In this document: piece by piece, positions 44,471 to 53,476 of the stretch
Layout: each line of letters begins with the position of its first letter
Numbering within the stretch: position 1 is the first letter of the stretch
Assembly (NCBI RefSeq): GCF_022968795.1
Contig: NZ_JALJRB010000011.1
Coordinates: 62,001 to 126,000 of the forward strand
Direction of reading: 5' to 3'
Source: Desulfatitalea alkaliphila
GTDB lineage: Bacteria > Desulfobacterota > Desulfobacteria > Desulfobacterales > Desulfosarcinaceae
DNA: 64,000 bases
Notes under the pieces: generated by a model
Database searches by the model: none
Told to the model about the DNA's origin: nothing
The model's input: only the letters and a program-made list of their open reading frames with translations
Made by a program: the position numbers and the translations under genes

Positions 44471-44917
44471 ATGACTTCACAGAAGCACCGGACGATCCTG
44501 TATGGCGTGACGATATTGCTGCTGGTCGTTGCCATCGTCGCTTATGCCGCTTTTCCGGTCCCGACGCCGGAGGAGCCGATCCGCTTGATGTATCACACCA
44601 ATGCCGGCAAAGTGCTTTTCGACCACCAGACCCACGCCTCCGCCGGTGGTTTCGCGCTCTCCTGCACGGACTGCCATCACCTCCACGTGGGAGAGGAAAT
44701 CGAGCCGGTTTCCTGCGCTATGTGCCACCCGCCACGCCCCGAGGGAATGGCCGTCCCCGAGTCCTGCTTCGATTGCCACATGCCGGACGAAATCGAAGAT
44801 CCCATGATCATGAAACGCTCCGATGCTCTGCACGAACAGTGCATGTCGTGCCACGAACATTATGGCAAAGGCCCTACCTTCGGTCCCGATGAATGTGCCA
44901 AGTGCCATGTGATGTAG
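44471..44917 (+). CDS. Membrane-anchored pentaheme cytochrome c of the Rnf cluster
   Basis: 148 residues with an N-terminal transmembrane/signal helix (TILYGVTILLLVVAIVAYAA) and five CxxCH heme sites: CTDCH, CAMCH, CFDCH, CMSCH and CAKCH. Other histidines (FDHQTH, HHLH) could be axial ligands. It resembles class III/c7 type cytochromes. It lies 73 bases before rnfC; other Rnf clusters of sulfate reducers and of Methanosarcina also start with a multiheme cytochrome that exchanges electrons with the complex outside the membrane. The same role is likely here. Confidence 0.9.
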   Translation: MTSQKHRTILYGVTILLLVVAIVAYAAFPVPTPEEPIRLMYHTNAGKVLFDHQTHASAGGFALSCTDCHHLHVGEEIEPVSCAMCHPPRPEGMAVPESCFDCHMPDEIEDPMIMKRSDALHEQCMSCHEHYGKGPTFGPDECAKCHVM

Positions 44918-44990
44918 GCCCGAGGACGGTCGCCCGCCCCTGGCAATCGTCCTTCTACCGTTACCGCCGCAGCCCAGCAAAGGTTAAGAC

Positions 44991-46277
44991 ATGCTATCCA
45001 AACCGTTTTTCGGCTACGCCAAACCCCGATTTCAGTATGAACTGCTGAGCACCGCCCTGCCCCAACCGGCCTCTGTTGCATCGACGGGCGCAATGACGGT
45101 GCTGCTGCCCAGGGAGATGGGCCCCGCGCCCTCGCCCCTGCTCAAGCCCGGTACGCGTGTCAAAACCGGACAGCGCCTGACATGGGACGACCAACCGGGC
45201 CCTTCGGTAATTGCCACGGCCACCGGCGTCATTCAATCGGTGGCACCCCACCTGGGCGATTACGGCCGCAAATTCACCGCCATCACCATCGCCCCCGAAT
45301 CCGCCGATGAGTGGGACGAGCAATTCGCCGAGGCCTCACGACAAGCGGACCGGCAACTGCTGATCGACTATCTTTGCAATGTGCCGGGCGCCCCCGCGCT
45401 GGACAAGCTGGCCGACCCCAAAAAGCCGGTGGACACCATCGTCATCTACGGCGGCGATACCGATCTGCTGGTGGACACCAATTTGTACATCCTCAAAAGT
45501 CAAACGGCCATGGTCAACGAGGGCATTCATGCCCTGAAGGAGATCGCGGGGGTCGACAAGATCCTGCTCGCCGTGCCCAGCGACAGTTTCCAAAATTTCG
45601 ACGGCCATTTCGAAGCCGATGTGCGGGCGGTGCCCAACACCTATCCCCACGGGCAGCCGCTGATGGTTTTCTATCAGCTGTTCGGCAAAATTCTCGACCA
45701 GGGGGAACGTTTCGAGGACCACGGGGTGCTGTTCATGCGCGCCGAAGCGGTGGCCGCCATCGGCAAGGCCATGACCGACGGACGCATCCCCCTGGATAAG
45801 GTGGTCACGGTGCTGGACAAACAGGGCGGCAAACACCTGGTGGCGGCGCGGGTCGGCACGCCCATCGGCGCCATCCTGGGCCGTTTCGACATCTCCCTCG
45901 AGGATCGCGACCGCCTGATTTTCGGCGGCCCCATGACCGGTACCGCCGTCTACTCCGAAGATCAACCCGTTCTGGCCGACACCGACGCCATCCTGGTGCA
46001 GGACAGCCGCGATATCATCCTCACCAGCGACTACCCCTGCATCAACTGCGGCGAATGCGTGCGCATCTGCCCTTCCAAGATGGCCGTCAATCTGCTGGTG
46101 CGTTTTCTGGAAGTGGGACAATATCAGGAGGGCGCCGACCTGTACGACCTCTATTCCTGCGTGGAATGTGGCCTGTGCAGCTTCGTTTGCGTATCCCGCA
46201 TCCCGATCCTCCAGTATATCAAGCTGGCCAAATATGAACTCGCTCGTGCGGTCCCGGCGGAGGAAGAGAATGAATAG
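44991..46277 (+). CDS. rnfC: Rnf complex subunit RnfC
   Basis: 428 residues, the peripheral subunit expected to bind NADH and FMN. Two ferredoxin-type clusters are seen near the C-terminus: CINCGECVRICPSKMA and CVECGLCSFVCVSRIP. A SLBB-like part lies before them. The early region (LPREMGPAPSPLLKPGTRVK) matches RnfC. It overlaps rnfD by eight bases. Confidence 0.94.
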   Translation: MLSKPFFGYAKPRFQYELLSTALPQPASVASTGAMTVLLPREMGPAPSPLLKPGTRVKTGQRLTWDDQPGPSVIATATGVIQSVAPHLGDYGRKFTAITIAPESADEWDEQFAEASRQADRQLLIDYLCNVPGAPALDKLADPKKPVDTIVIYGGDTDLLVDTNLYILKSQTAMVNEGIHALKEIAGVDKILLAVPSDSFQNFDGHFEADVRAVPNTYPHGQPLMVFYQLFGKILDQGERFEDHGVLFMRAEAVAAIGKAMTDGRIPLDKVVTVLDKQGGKHLVAARVGTPIGAILGRFDISLEDRDRLIFGGPMTGTAVYSEDQPVLADTDAILVQDSRDIILTSDYPCINCGECVRICPSKMAVNLLVRFLEVGQYQEGADLYDLYSCVECGLCSFVCVSRIPILQYIKLAKYELARAVPAEEENE

Positions 46278-47229
46278 CCCGAAAAAGCTCATTGTTTCCC
46301 ATGCCCCCTTCTGGCACATCGGCAGCGCCGTGCCCGAACGCAACTACAACATCCTGATCGCCGCATTACCGGCCGCCCTGGTGGGTATCGGCATCTACGG
46401 CGCACCGGCGTTGGCGGTGCTCTGCCTCTCCGTGGCAACGGCCATCGGCTGGGAATTTCTGATCACCACCATCGCCAAGCGGCCCAACACCGTAGGCGAT
46501 GGGAACGCCGCCGTCATCGGGCTGATCTTCGGCTTGCTGCTGCCGGCCACGGCACCCTGGTGGCTGGTGCTGACCGGCACTTTCGTGGCCGTGGTGATCG
46601 CCAAGCAGAGCTTCGGCGGTATCGGCGCCACCCCTTTCAACCCGCCGGTGCTGGCCTACGCCATTCTTTCGGTGGCCTGGCGCGTCTACTTTGATTACGA
46701 CGCCCAACTGGCCAATGTGAACGTGGACTTCACCCCGTTCTATCCGCTGGCCGCCGCCAAGGCGTTCGGCAGCGGTGCAGTGGCCGACATTCCTCTGCGG
46801 GACCTGCTGCTCGGTTTTGAAATCGGGGGCATCGGATCCACCAGCGCATTAGCCCTGCTGGTCGGCGGCATCTACCTGGTGGCCCGCGGCTATGTGCGCT
46901 GGGAAATTCCGCTGGCTTTCGTCGTGGGCCTTTTTGCCACCGCCAGCCTGTTTCACGCAGCCAATCCGGCGTCGTACGCCGGCCCCCTGTTTCACCTGCT
47001 CACCGGATTCTCGCTGATCGGCGCCTTTTTCCTGGCGACCGACGACAGCGCCTCACCGGTGAACACCGTCCCCATGCTGATTTACGGCGTCGTCGGCGGC
47101 ATCATGACCATGCTCATCCGCAACATCGGCGCGTACCCGGAAGGGGTCGTTTTCGCGATTCTGTTGATCAATCTGATGAACCCGCTGGTCGACAAAATCA
47201 GACCCAAGGCGATTGGAAAGGTGGCATAA
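46270..47229 (+). CDS. rnfD: Rnf complex subunit RnfD
   Basis: 319 residues from the ATG at 46270 (MNSPKKLIVSHAPF). About nine to ten membrane helices. The covalent FMN site of RnfD is expected in the FGGIGATPFNPPVLAYA segment (threonine in GATPF). It ends three bases before rnfG. Confidence 0.93.
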   Translation: MNSPKKLIVSHAPFWHIGSAVPERNYNILIAALPAALVGIGIYGAPALAVLCLSVATAIGWEFLITTIAKRPNTVGDGNAAVIGLIFGLLLPATAPWWLVLTGTFVAVVIAKQSFGGIGATPFNPPVLAYAILSVAWRVYFDYDAQLANVNVDFTPFYPLAAAKAFGSGAVADIPLRDLLLGFEIGGIGSTSALALLVGGIYLVARGYVRWEIPLAFVVGLFATASLFHAANPASYAGPLFHLLTGFSLIGAFFLATDDSASPVNTVPMLIYGVVGGIMTMLIRNIGAYPEGVVFAILLINLMNPLVDKIRPKAIGKVA

Positions 47230-47231
47230 CA

Positions 47232-47825
47232 ATGGGCGAAATGATCAAAATGGTAGTGGTTTTGACCGTCCTGAGCGTCATCTCCGGCGGCGGTTTGAAA
47301 TGGATCGAAGAGTTCGCCAAACCCAAGATCGAAGCGCAGGTGCTGGAAAACGTCAAAGGACCGGCCATCCGTGAAATTCTGGCGGGCGCATCCAACGATC
47401 CGGTGGAGTCCCGCTTCCGCATCGAGGACGGCGAACAGGAGCACACCGTTTTCGTCGGCGCCTTCGACGGCAAAGCCGATACGGTGGTCCTGGAATCGGA
47501 AGGACGGGGTTACGGCGGCCCCATCGGGTTACTGGTGGCGGTGAATGTGGAAAAGGACCAGTTGCTCGGCGTCAGTGTGACCACCCACACGGAAACCCCC
47601 GGATTGGGCGCCCAGGCCAAGGACAACCCCGCCTTCGCGGCGCAGTTCAGGGGCAAGCCCGTCGATAAACCCTTCGCCGTCACCAACGACGGGGGTGACA
47701 TCAGCGCCATCAGCGGCGCCACCATTACCTCCCGGGCGGTGGTGGATGCCGCCAATCGGGCGCTTACCCTCTACCAGAACTTCAAACCCCAATTGACCGA
47801 AGAGATGCAGCGCGCCGTCAAGTAA
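47232..47825 (+). CDS. rnfG: Rnf complex subunit RnfG
   Basis: 197 residues: one N-terminal membrane helix and a periplasmic FMN-binding domain. The covalent flavin threonine is in ISGATITSRAV, and HTETPGLGAQA is the other family motif. It takes electrons towards RnfD and probably the cytochrome. Confidence 0.93.
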   Translation: MGEMIKMVVVLTVLSVISGGGLKWIEEFAKPKIEAQVLENVKGPAIREILAGASNDPVESRFRIEDGEQEHTVFVGAFDGKADTVVLESEGRGYGGPIGLLVAVNVEKDQLLGVSVTTHTETPGLGAQAKDNPAFAAQFRGKPVDKPFAVTNDGGDISAISGATITSRAVVDAANRALTLYQNFKPQLTEEMQRAVK

Positions 47826-47841
47826 CAAAGGAGTCCACATC

Positions 47842-48465
47842 ATGGCCAAATCGATCGCACAAGAGTTCACCAAGGGGCTTTGGAAGGAGATCGCGCCGTT
47901 CCGCCTGGTGCTGGGTCTCTGCCCCGTGCTGGGTGTCACCACCTCCATGAAAAACGGCATCGGCATGGGTCTGGCCACCACCTTCGTGCTGCTCTGCTCC
48001 AACATTCTGGTGTCGTTGCTGCGCAAGGTGATCCCTTCCAAGGTACGTATCGCCTGCTACATCATCATCATCGCCTCGTTCGTCATCGTGGTCGAGCAGA
48101 TGCTCCAGGCCTACGCTTACGATATCTACAAGAGCCTGGGCGTCTTCATCCCGCTGATCGTGGTGAACTGCATCGTCTTGGGACGCGCGGAAGCCTTCGC
48201 CTCCAAAAACGGCGTGGTCCCCTCCATTGCCGACGGATTGGGTATCGGCATCGGCTTCACCTTGTCGCTTGCAGCCCTGGGCGCAGTGCGGGAGATCCTG
48301 GGTACCGGCGCCCTCGAGGGGGACATCTTCGGCCACCTGGCCTACCATGTGCCCAACCTTTTCGGTGCCTCCTTCGAACCGTTCGCCTTTGCCATCCAAG
48401 CCCCCGGCGCCTTCGTTTGCCTGGGTTTGATGCTGTGCTTGATGAACCTTGTTCCGAGCAAGTAG
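47842..48465 (+). CDS. rnfE: Rnf complex subunit RnfE
   Basis: 207 residues with six membrane helices. Typical stretches are FTKGLWKEIAPFRLVLGLCP, the cysteine-containing IPLIVVNCIVLGRAEAFA, and ADGLGIGIGFTLSLAALG. AAGGAG precedes the ATG. Together with RnfA it is thought to hold an iron-sulfur centre in the membrane. Confidence 0.94.
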   Translation: MAKSIAQEFTKGLWKEIAPFRLVLGLCPVLGVTTSMKNGIGMGLATTFVLLCSNILVSLLRKVIPSKVRIACYIIIIASFVIVVEQMLQAYAYDIYKSLGVFIPLIVVNCIVLGRAEAFASKNGVVPSIADGLGIGIGFTLSLAALGAVREILGTGALEGDIFGHLAYHVPNLFGASFEPFAFAIQAPGAFVCLGLMLCLMNLVPSK

Positions 48466-48481
48466 GATTAAGGAGAATTAA

Positions 48482-49054
48482 ATGGAATACATAGAGATCA
48501 TCGTTGCCGGCATCTTCGTCAACAACATCCTGCTGGCCCAATTCCTGGGCAACTGCCCTTTCCTCGGCACCTCCAAAAAAATGGAAACCGCCCTGGGCAT
48601 GGGGATGGCGGTCATCTTCGTGCTGGTCATGGCCGGAACCATTACCTGGATGATTTACAACTGGCTGCTGATACCTTACAAGCTGGAGTTCCTGCGCACC
48701 ATCGCCTTCATTCTGGTGATCGCATCACTGGTGCAGTTCGTGGAGATGTTCCTGCGCAAAAGCGTCCCGGCCCTTTACTCCGGCCTGGGCATTTTCCTGC
48801 CGCTGATCACCACCAACTGTGCGGTCTTCGGTGCCTGCGTGCTCAACACCGATAAAGAGCTCACTTTCATGCCCGCACTGGTCACCTCTTTCGCATACGC
48901 GGTCGGCTTTGCGCTGGCGCTTGTGCTTTTCGCCGGCGTCCGGGAACGCATCCTGCTGGCCCGTGTGCCCAAACCGTTGCAAGACACCTCCATCGCCCTG
49001 GTGACGGCGGGTGTCATTTCATTGAGCTTTTATGCTTTTCGCGGCATGGTCTAA
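48482..49054 (+). CDS. rnfA: Rnf complex subunit RnfA
   Basis: 190 residues with six membrane helices, homologous to RnfE in opposite topology. Conserved parts are FVNNILLAQFLGNCPFLGTS and PLITTNCAVFGACVLN, with the paired cysteines. AAGGAG lies eight bases before the start. A 120-base gap separates it from rnfB. Confidence 0.95.
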   Translation: MEYIEIIVAGIFVNNILLAQFLGNCPFLGTSKKMETALGMGMAVIFVLVMAGTITWMIYNWLLIPYKLEFLRTIAFILVIASLVQFVEMFLRKSVPALYSGLGIFLPLITTNCAVFGACVLNTDKELTFMPALVTSFAYAVGFALALVLFAGVRERILLARVPKPLQDTSIALVTAGVISLSFYAFRGMV

Positions 49055-49174
49055 CCGCCCCACGCCGCCCCTGGCGGGCATTGCGCATTGGTTTTTGCAC
49101 AAACCGTTCGGGGCCCCGGGTTCCGGGCGGTTTTGTTTTACTGGGAACCCCCACGGGGGTTCAAGGAGGATCCT

Positions 49175-51280
49175 GTGATTGAAGCCGTTTTGATTATGTT
49201 GGGTATCGGCGCCACCTGCGGCATTGTGCTCAGCGTTGCATCCAAGGTGTTTTACGTCTGGGAAGACCCGCGCATCTCCCAGGTGGAATATTTCATGGCC
49301 GGCGCCAACTGCGGTGGCTGCGGCTATGCCGGCTGCTCCGCGGCGGCCAATGCGGTGGTGGCGGGCAAGGCAGCGCCCAGCGTCTGCATCGTGGCCGGCC
49401 CCGAAGCGGCCCTTGAAATCGCCGGCATCATGGGCGTCGACCCCGGTACCGCCGAGCCCTTGCTCTCCCACAACGAGTGCCTGGGCGGCCATCGCGCGGC
49501 GGACAAATATTACTACGACGGCGCCCAAACCTGCGCCGCCCTGGCCAGCCTGCACGGCGGCCGACGGGTCTGTGTGGTGGGTTGCCTGGGTATGGGCGAT
49601 TGCATCCGCTCTTGTAAATTCGACGCGATTCACATGGGGCCCGACGGCTACCCGGTGGTCGACGAAACCAAGTGCGTTGGCTGCGGCGCTTGCGAAACCG
49701 CCTGCCCCAAAAGCATCTTGACGGTGCGCACCATGAGCCAGCGGCTGCTCCATTTCAATGAACTGGACGATGCCCTGGCGCCCTGCCAGCAAACCTGCCC
49801 GGCCGAAATCAACATTCCCCAATACATCGACCAGATTCGCAAAGGCGACTATGCCGGCGCGGTGAACACCATCCGGGAACGCAATCCGCTGCTGCTCACC
49901 TGCGGCCGGGTCTGCCCCCATCCCTGCGAAAGCTACTGCCGACGGGGGTTGGAGGACGAAGCGGTCTCCATCAACCAACTCAAACGGTTCGTGGCCGACT
50001 GGGAAATGAACTCCGGTCAACGGCTGCCCATCCCCTGCGCGCCCGACACCGGCAAGAAGGTGGCGGTCATCGGCGGCGGACCCGCCGGTGTGAGCTGCGC
50101 CTACTTCCTGCGCCGGCTTGGGCACACGGTTTCCATCTTCGAAGCCATGCCCAGGCTGGGCGGCATCACCCGTTACGGCATTCCCGAGTACCGCCTCCCC
50201 GACCAGGTGCTGGACTGGGAAATCCAAGGCATTCTGGATCTGGGCGTCGAAGCCTACACCAACCACATTCTGGGTCGCGATTTCACCATCCAGTCCCTGC
50301 GCGAGGAGGGCTACGAAGCCATTTTCCTCGGCATCGGCGCCTGGAAGGACTACGCATTGGGAGTGCCCGGCGAAGATCTGAAGGGTTGCTGGAAGGGCAT
50401 CGAGTTCCTCTCCAAGGTGGCCGGCGCACCCGACAAGAAGGTTCCGGTGGGCAAGCGCGCCGCCGTGGTCGGCGGCGGCAACTCGGCCATCGACTGTGTG
50501 CGTACCCTGCTCCGCCTGGGGGTCGAAGAGGTCTATATCGTTTACCGCCGGACCCGCAAGGAGATGCCGGCCAACGAGGTGGAAATCGTGGCCGCCGAAC
50601 ACGAGGGGGTCAAGTTCCAGTTCCTGGCGGCCCCGGTCCGGGTCATCGGCGACGATAACGGCCACGTCACCGGACTGGAGTACTTGACCATGGAGCTGGG
50701 CGAGCCCGATGCCAGCGGCCGGCGGCGACCGGTGCCGGTGGAAGGTTCCGAAACCGTGCTGCCTGTGGACATGCTGATCACCGCCATCGGCCAGCAACCG
50801 GAGATCGATTTCCTGGAAAAAGAGGCTGAAAAGGACAATCTGGCCATCACCCGCTGGAACACCTTCGACAACGATCCGGAGCTGCTGCAAACCAGCCTGC
50901 CCTATGTGTTCACCGGCGGCGACGCCGCCACAGGGCCTTCCCTGGTGGTGGATGCCATCGGCGGCGGGCGACGGGCCGCGCGCTCCATCCATCAATATTT
51001 GACCGGCGAGGAGATCAAAACCTCGCCCAAATCGTTGCTCAAAAAGCACATTCCCGAGTCGCTGTTCAAAACGGTTCCCGGGGTCATCAAAAAGCCGCGC
51101 ACCCCCATGCCCGAACTGCCCGTGGCCGACCGCATCACCAGCATGGTGGAAGTGGATCTGGTCATCAGCGAAAAGGATGCCGTCCATGAATCCCACCGTT
51201 GCCTGCACTGCTGTCGGCTCTGCTACGATCCGGAGGTGCCGGAAACGCCCCCGGAGGCTCAAGTGGTGGCCCAGGGCTGA
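49175..51280 (+). CDS. rnfB: RnfB fused to a GltD-like NAD(P)H oxidoreductase
   Basis: 701 residues from the GTG at 49175 (AGGAGG five bases ahead). Residues 1-200 are RnfB: a membrane helix, the GANCGGCGYAGCSAA cluster motif, and two ferredoxin clusters (CVVGCLGMGDCIRSC, CVGCGACETACPKS). From about 215 a GltD/NfnB-like unit follows: the helical cluster domain (CQQTCPAEINIPQYID, TCGRVCPHPCESYCRRG), the FAD motif VIGGGPAGVSCAYFL and the second dinucleotide site VVGGGNSAIDCVRTLLRLG with YRRTRKEMPA. GGDAATGPSLVVDAIGGGR closes the FAD fold. A terminal HRCLHCCRLC cysteine cluster is added. The fusion could feed NAD(P)H electrons straight into Rnf. Confidence 0.9.
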   Translation: MIEAVLIMLGIGATCGIVLSVASKVFYVWEDPRISQVEYFMAGANCGGCGYAGCSAAANAVVAGKAAPSVCIVAGPEAALEIAGIMGVDPGTAEPLLSHNECLGGHRAADKYYYDGAQTCAALASLHGGRRVCVVGCLGMGDCIRSCKFDAIHMGPDGYPVVDETKCVGCGACETACPKSILTVRTMSQRLLHFNELDDALAPCQQTCPAEINIPQYIDQIRKGDYAGAVNTIRERNPLLLTCGRVCPHPCESYCRRGLEDEAVSINQLKRFVADWEMNSGQRLPIPCAPDTGKKVAVIGGGPAGVSCAYFLRRLGHTVSIFEAMPRLGGITRYGIPEYRLPDQVLDWEIQGILDLGVEAYTNHILGRDFTIQSLREEGYEAIFLGIGAWKDYALGVPGEDLKGCWKGIEFLSKVAGAPDKKVPVGKRAAVVGGGNSAIDCVRTLLRLGVEEVYIVYRRTRKEMPANEVEIVAAEHEGVKFQFLAAPVRVIGDDNGHVTGLEYLTMELGEPDASGRRRPVPVEGSETVLPVDMLITAIGQQPEIDFLEKEAEKDNLAITRWNTFDNDPELLQTSLPYVFTGGDAATGPSLVVDAIGGGRRAARSIHQYLTGEEIKTSPKSLLKKHIPESLFKTVPGVIKKPRTPMPELPVADRITSMVEVDLVISEKDAVHESHRCLHCCRLCYDPEVPETPPEAQVVAQG

Positions 51281-51346
51281 CGACCACTTCGTTGATCCGG
51301 AAAGCCCAGTGAAAACAAAGTAAATATCGAATCCGTCCAACAGCCC

Positions 51347-51390
51347 AACAGCGCCGGTCGCCTTCAATGGCAACCGGCGCTGTTCTTTTT
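51347..51390 (+). terminator. Rho-independent terminator of the rnf operon
   Basis: AACAGCGCCGGT pairs perfectly with ACCGGCGCTGTT (12 bp, 14-base loop), followed by CTTTTT, 66 bases after the rnfB stop. Confidence 0.88.
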
Positions 51391-51413
51391 CCGGCCCGCA
51401 TCGTATTTCATTA

Positions 51414-51431
51414 CCGGTATCAACATACCGG
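51414..51431 (+). promoter_or_regulatory. Candidate operator upstream of the TRAP operon
   Basis: CCGGTAT-CAAC-ATACCGG is a perfect 7-bp inverted repeat, 37 bases upstream of the presumed minus-35 box. It shares GGTATCAAC with the region just before the IclR gene at 56043-56051, which makes IclR a candidate binder. Confidence 0.4.
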
Positions 51432-51467
51432 GTTCGATAATTTCGTACACTATTTCACACCTCATGA

Positions 51468-51496
51468 TTGACAAAACCTTCCGCTTCGGGTTAGAA
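51468..51496 (+). promoter_or_regulatory. Possible promoter of the TRAP operon
   Basis: TTGACA, a 17-base spacer and TTAGAA. The minus-10 box is imperfect. The leader to dctP would be about 260 bases; within it I see nothing else certain. Confidence 0.4.
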
Positions 51497-51763
51497 AAAC
51501 ACTATTCATTCTTTGCTCCTTTATATATCTCATAATCGTCGCCAATCGATGTGATCTGCTTCAAGAATTTCCATTGGATTCAAGGCGATTCCCGTCGACG
51601 ATATATAAAGGCCTGCAGGACGACGGCAGTCGGCTGCTGCTGCACTTTTGCCATTTGCATCAACCTAAAGGAGCCGTTTGCAATGCCGCTTTACGATCCC
51701 TTCGGGTCAACCCGGAGCACAAAGGCGTTCGTCAACTCTTCACCCCTATTCAGGAGGCCCCCC

Positions 51764-52801
51764 ATGAAACGATTTCTGATGTCGCTGATGATTCTTTCGT
51801 TGATTTGCATGGGCACCCTGGGCATGGTCCCCCAAACCGCCCAAGCCCAGGATGTCATTACCTGGCGCTGCCCGGCCCACTTCCCGGCCGCCAGCTCCTC
51901 CTTCAAAGACAGCGTTCAATTTGTGTCCGCGCTGATCAAAGAGCGCACCAACGGACGTTTTATCATTGAACCGTATGCGGCCGGATCGCTGATTCCCGGC
52001 CCGGAGGTGTTCAACGCGGTCAAGCGGGGAATGGTGCCTATCGGCATGACCTCATCGGCCTACGACATGGCCCGGGTACCCATCCTGAACGTGGTGGCGG
52101 GGCTCCCGCTCAATTTCGCCGCCGAATGGGAAGGGGTATACTTTCACCAGTGGATGGGATTCGAACAACTGGTCAAGGACGACATGCTCAAAAACCACGG
52201 CCTGCTCTTTTTTTCCGACCGCATCTACACGACGGAACTCTCGCTGAAAAAGCCGGTACGCAGCATGGATGATTTCAAGGGTTTGAAGCTGCGCTCTTCG
52301 GGCATTATGCAAAAATACCTCACCTCCATCGGTGCCGCCGCCACCATGATTCCCGGCGGCGATATCTATGCCGGTCTGGCTTCCGGCATGCTGGACGGCG
52401 CCCATTGGGGTGCCGTGCAGGGCAGCAGCAGCATGAAATTCTATGAAATCAATAAATACCATCTCAAACCGGCCCTCAACGTGGCCGCCACCGACATCTG
52501 GGTGATCAACAAAAATGCCTTCGACAAGCTGCCCGCCGACATCCAGGAGATCCTTACCAGGACGCTCGAAGAGCATTTCTGGCGCCGCACCAATCAGTAC
52601 CAATACCTGGAAGAACTTGAACTGGCCAAGGTCCAGAAAGAACATGACGTTACCGTACTGACCATACCGCCCGCGGAGTTTTCGAAAATGCAGGCCGCCG
52701 CCATCAAAATCTGGGATGAAGTGGCAGCGCTTTCACCCGACTGCGCCAAGGCGGTGGAGATGATCAAAGAGTTCAACCGCAGCATGGGCCGCCTCCCGTA
52801 A
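51764..52801 (+). CDS. dctP: TRAP transporter substrate-binding protein
   Basis: 345 residues from the ATG at 51764 (AGGAGG seven bases ahead). A signal peptide (MKRFLMSLMILSLICMG, cleavage likely after TAQAQ) is followed by a DctP-type binding domain: ITWRCPAHFPAASSS, GPEVFNAVKRGMVPIGMTS, FKGLKLRSSGIMQKYLTSIG, and GGDIYAGLASGMLDGAHWG. The conserved arginine in KLRSSG normally holds the substrate carboxylate, so an organic acid is likely. The frame continues upstream but without a ribosome site. Confidence 0.92.
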   Translation: MKRFLMSLMILSLICMGTLGMVPQTAQAQDVITWRCPAHFPAASSSFKDSVQFVSALIKERTNGRFIIEPYAAGSLIPGPEVFNAVKRGMVPIGMTSSAYDMARVPILNVVAGLPLNFAAEWEGVYFHQWMGFEQLVKDDMLKNHGLLFFSDRIYTTELSLKKPVRSMDDFKGLKLRSSGIMQKYLTSIGAAATMIPGGDIYAGLASGMLDGAHWGAVQGSSSMKFYEINKYHLKPALNVAATDIWVINKNAFDKLPADIQEILTRTLEEHFWRRTNQYQYLEELELAKVQKEHDVTVLTIPPAEFSKMQAAAIKIWDEVAALSPDCAKAVEMIKEFNRSMGRLP

Positions 52802-52933
52802 CCGGTCCTGCCGGCCGGTCGTCATCGGCCCGGCTATGGAATTTCCCTGAAGCTTTGCAGCCGCACCCCGGCAGCCACCTAAAAGGGATCTGCCGGGGCA
52901 GGTTGCAAGAATCATTCGGTACCGGAGACCATT

Positions 52934-53476
52934 ATGAGAGCCATCAATGCCATCCTCGGGTTTGTGGACGCCCTGAACGATCATCTGGGGCGCATCCTCT
53001 CCTACGCCGTCCTGCTGATGTTCCTGCTGGTGCTCAGCGAGGTGATCCGCCGCTACATTTTCAACGCGCCCACGGTGTGGGGCCAGGAGCTGACCCAGCT
53101 CACCTTCGGTGTGTACGTCATTCTTTCCGGTGGCCACATCCTGCGCTGGGGCGGTCATGTGAATGTCGATATTCTCTACACCAAGTTCAGCACCCGCACC
53201 AAGGCGTTGGTGGACATCATCACGTCGGTCCTCTTTTTCCTCTTCTGCGGCATGCTGCTCATTTACGGCGGCTCCCTGGCCCTGGACTCCATGTCATACT
53301 GGGAACACTCCATTTCCGCATGGGGCCCGCCGCTGTGGCCTTTCAAGCTCATGATTCCCACCGCCGCCGTGCTCTTGCTTCTTCAGGGCATCGCCAAACT
53401 GATCCGTGACATTATCACCCTAACCACCGGTGTGGACGCTTCATCCCAAGAACTGGTCAAAAAGGAAACGGCATGA
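52934..53476 (+). CDS. dctQ: TRAP transporter small permease
   Basis: 180 residues with four membrane helices, as expected for DctQ. Typical parts are LMFLLVLSEVIRRYIFNAP, VWGQELTQLTFGVYVIL, and GGHILRWGGHVNVDILY. It is 132 bases behind dctP and overlaps dctM by four bases. Confidence 0.92.
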   Translation: MRAINAILGFVDALNDHLGRILSYAVLLMFLLVLSEVIRRYIFNAPTVWGQELTQLTFGVYVILSGGHILRWGGHVNVDILYTKFSTRTKALVDIITSVLFFLFCGMLLIYGGSLALDSMSYWEHSISAWGPPLWPFKLMIPTAAVLLLLQGIAKLIRDIITLTTGVDASSQELVKKETA

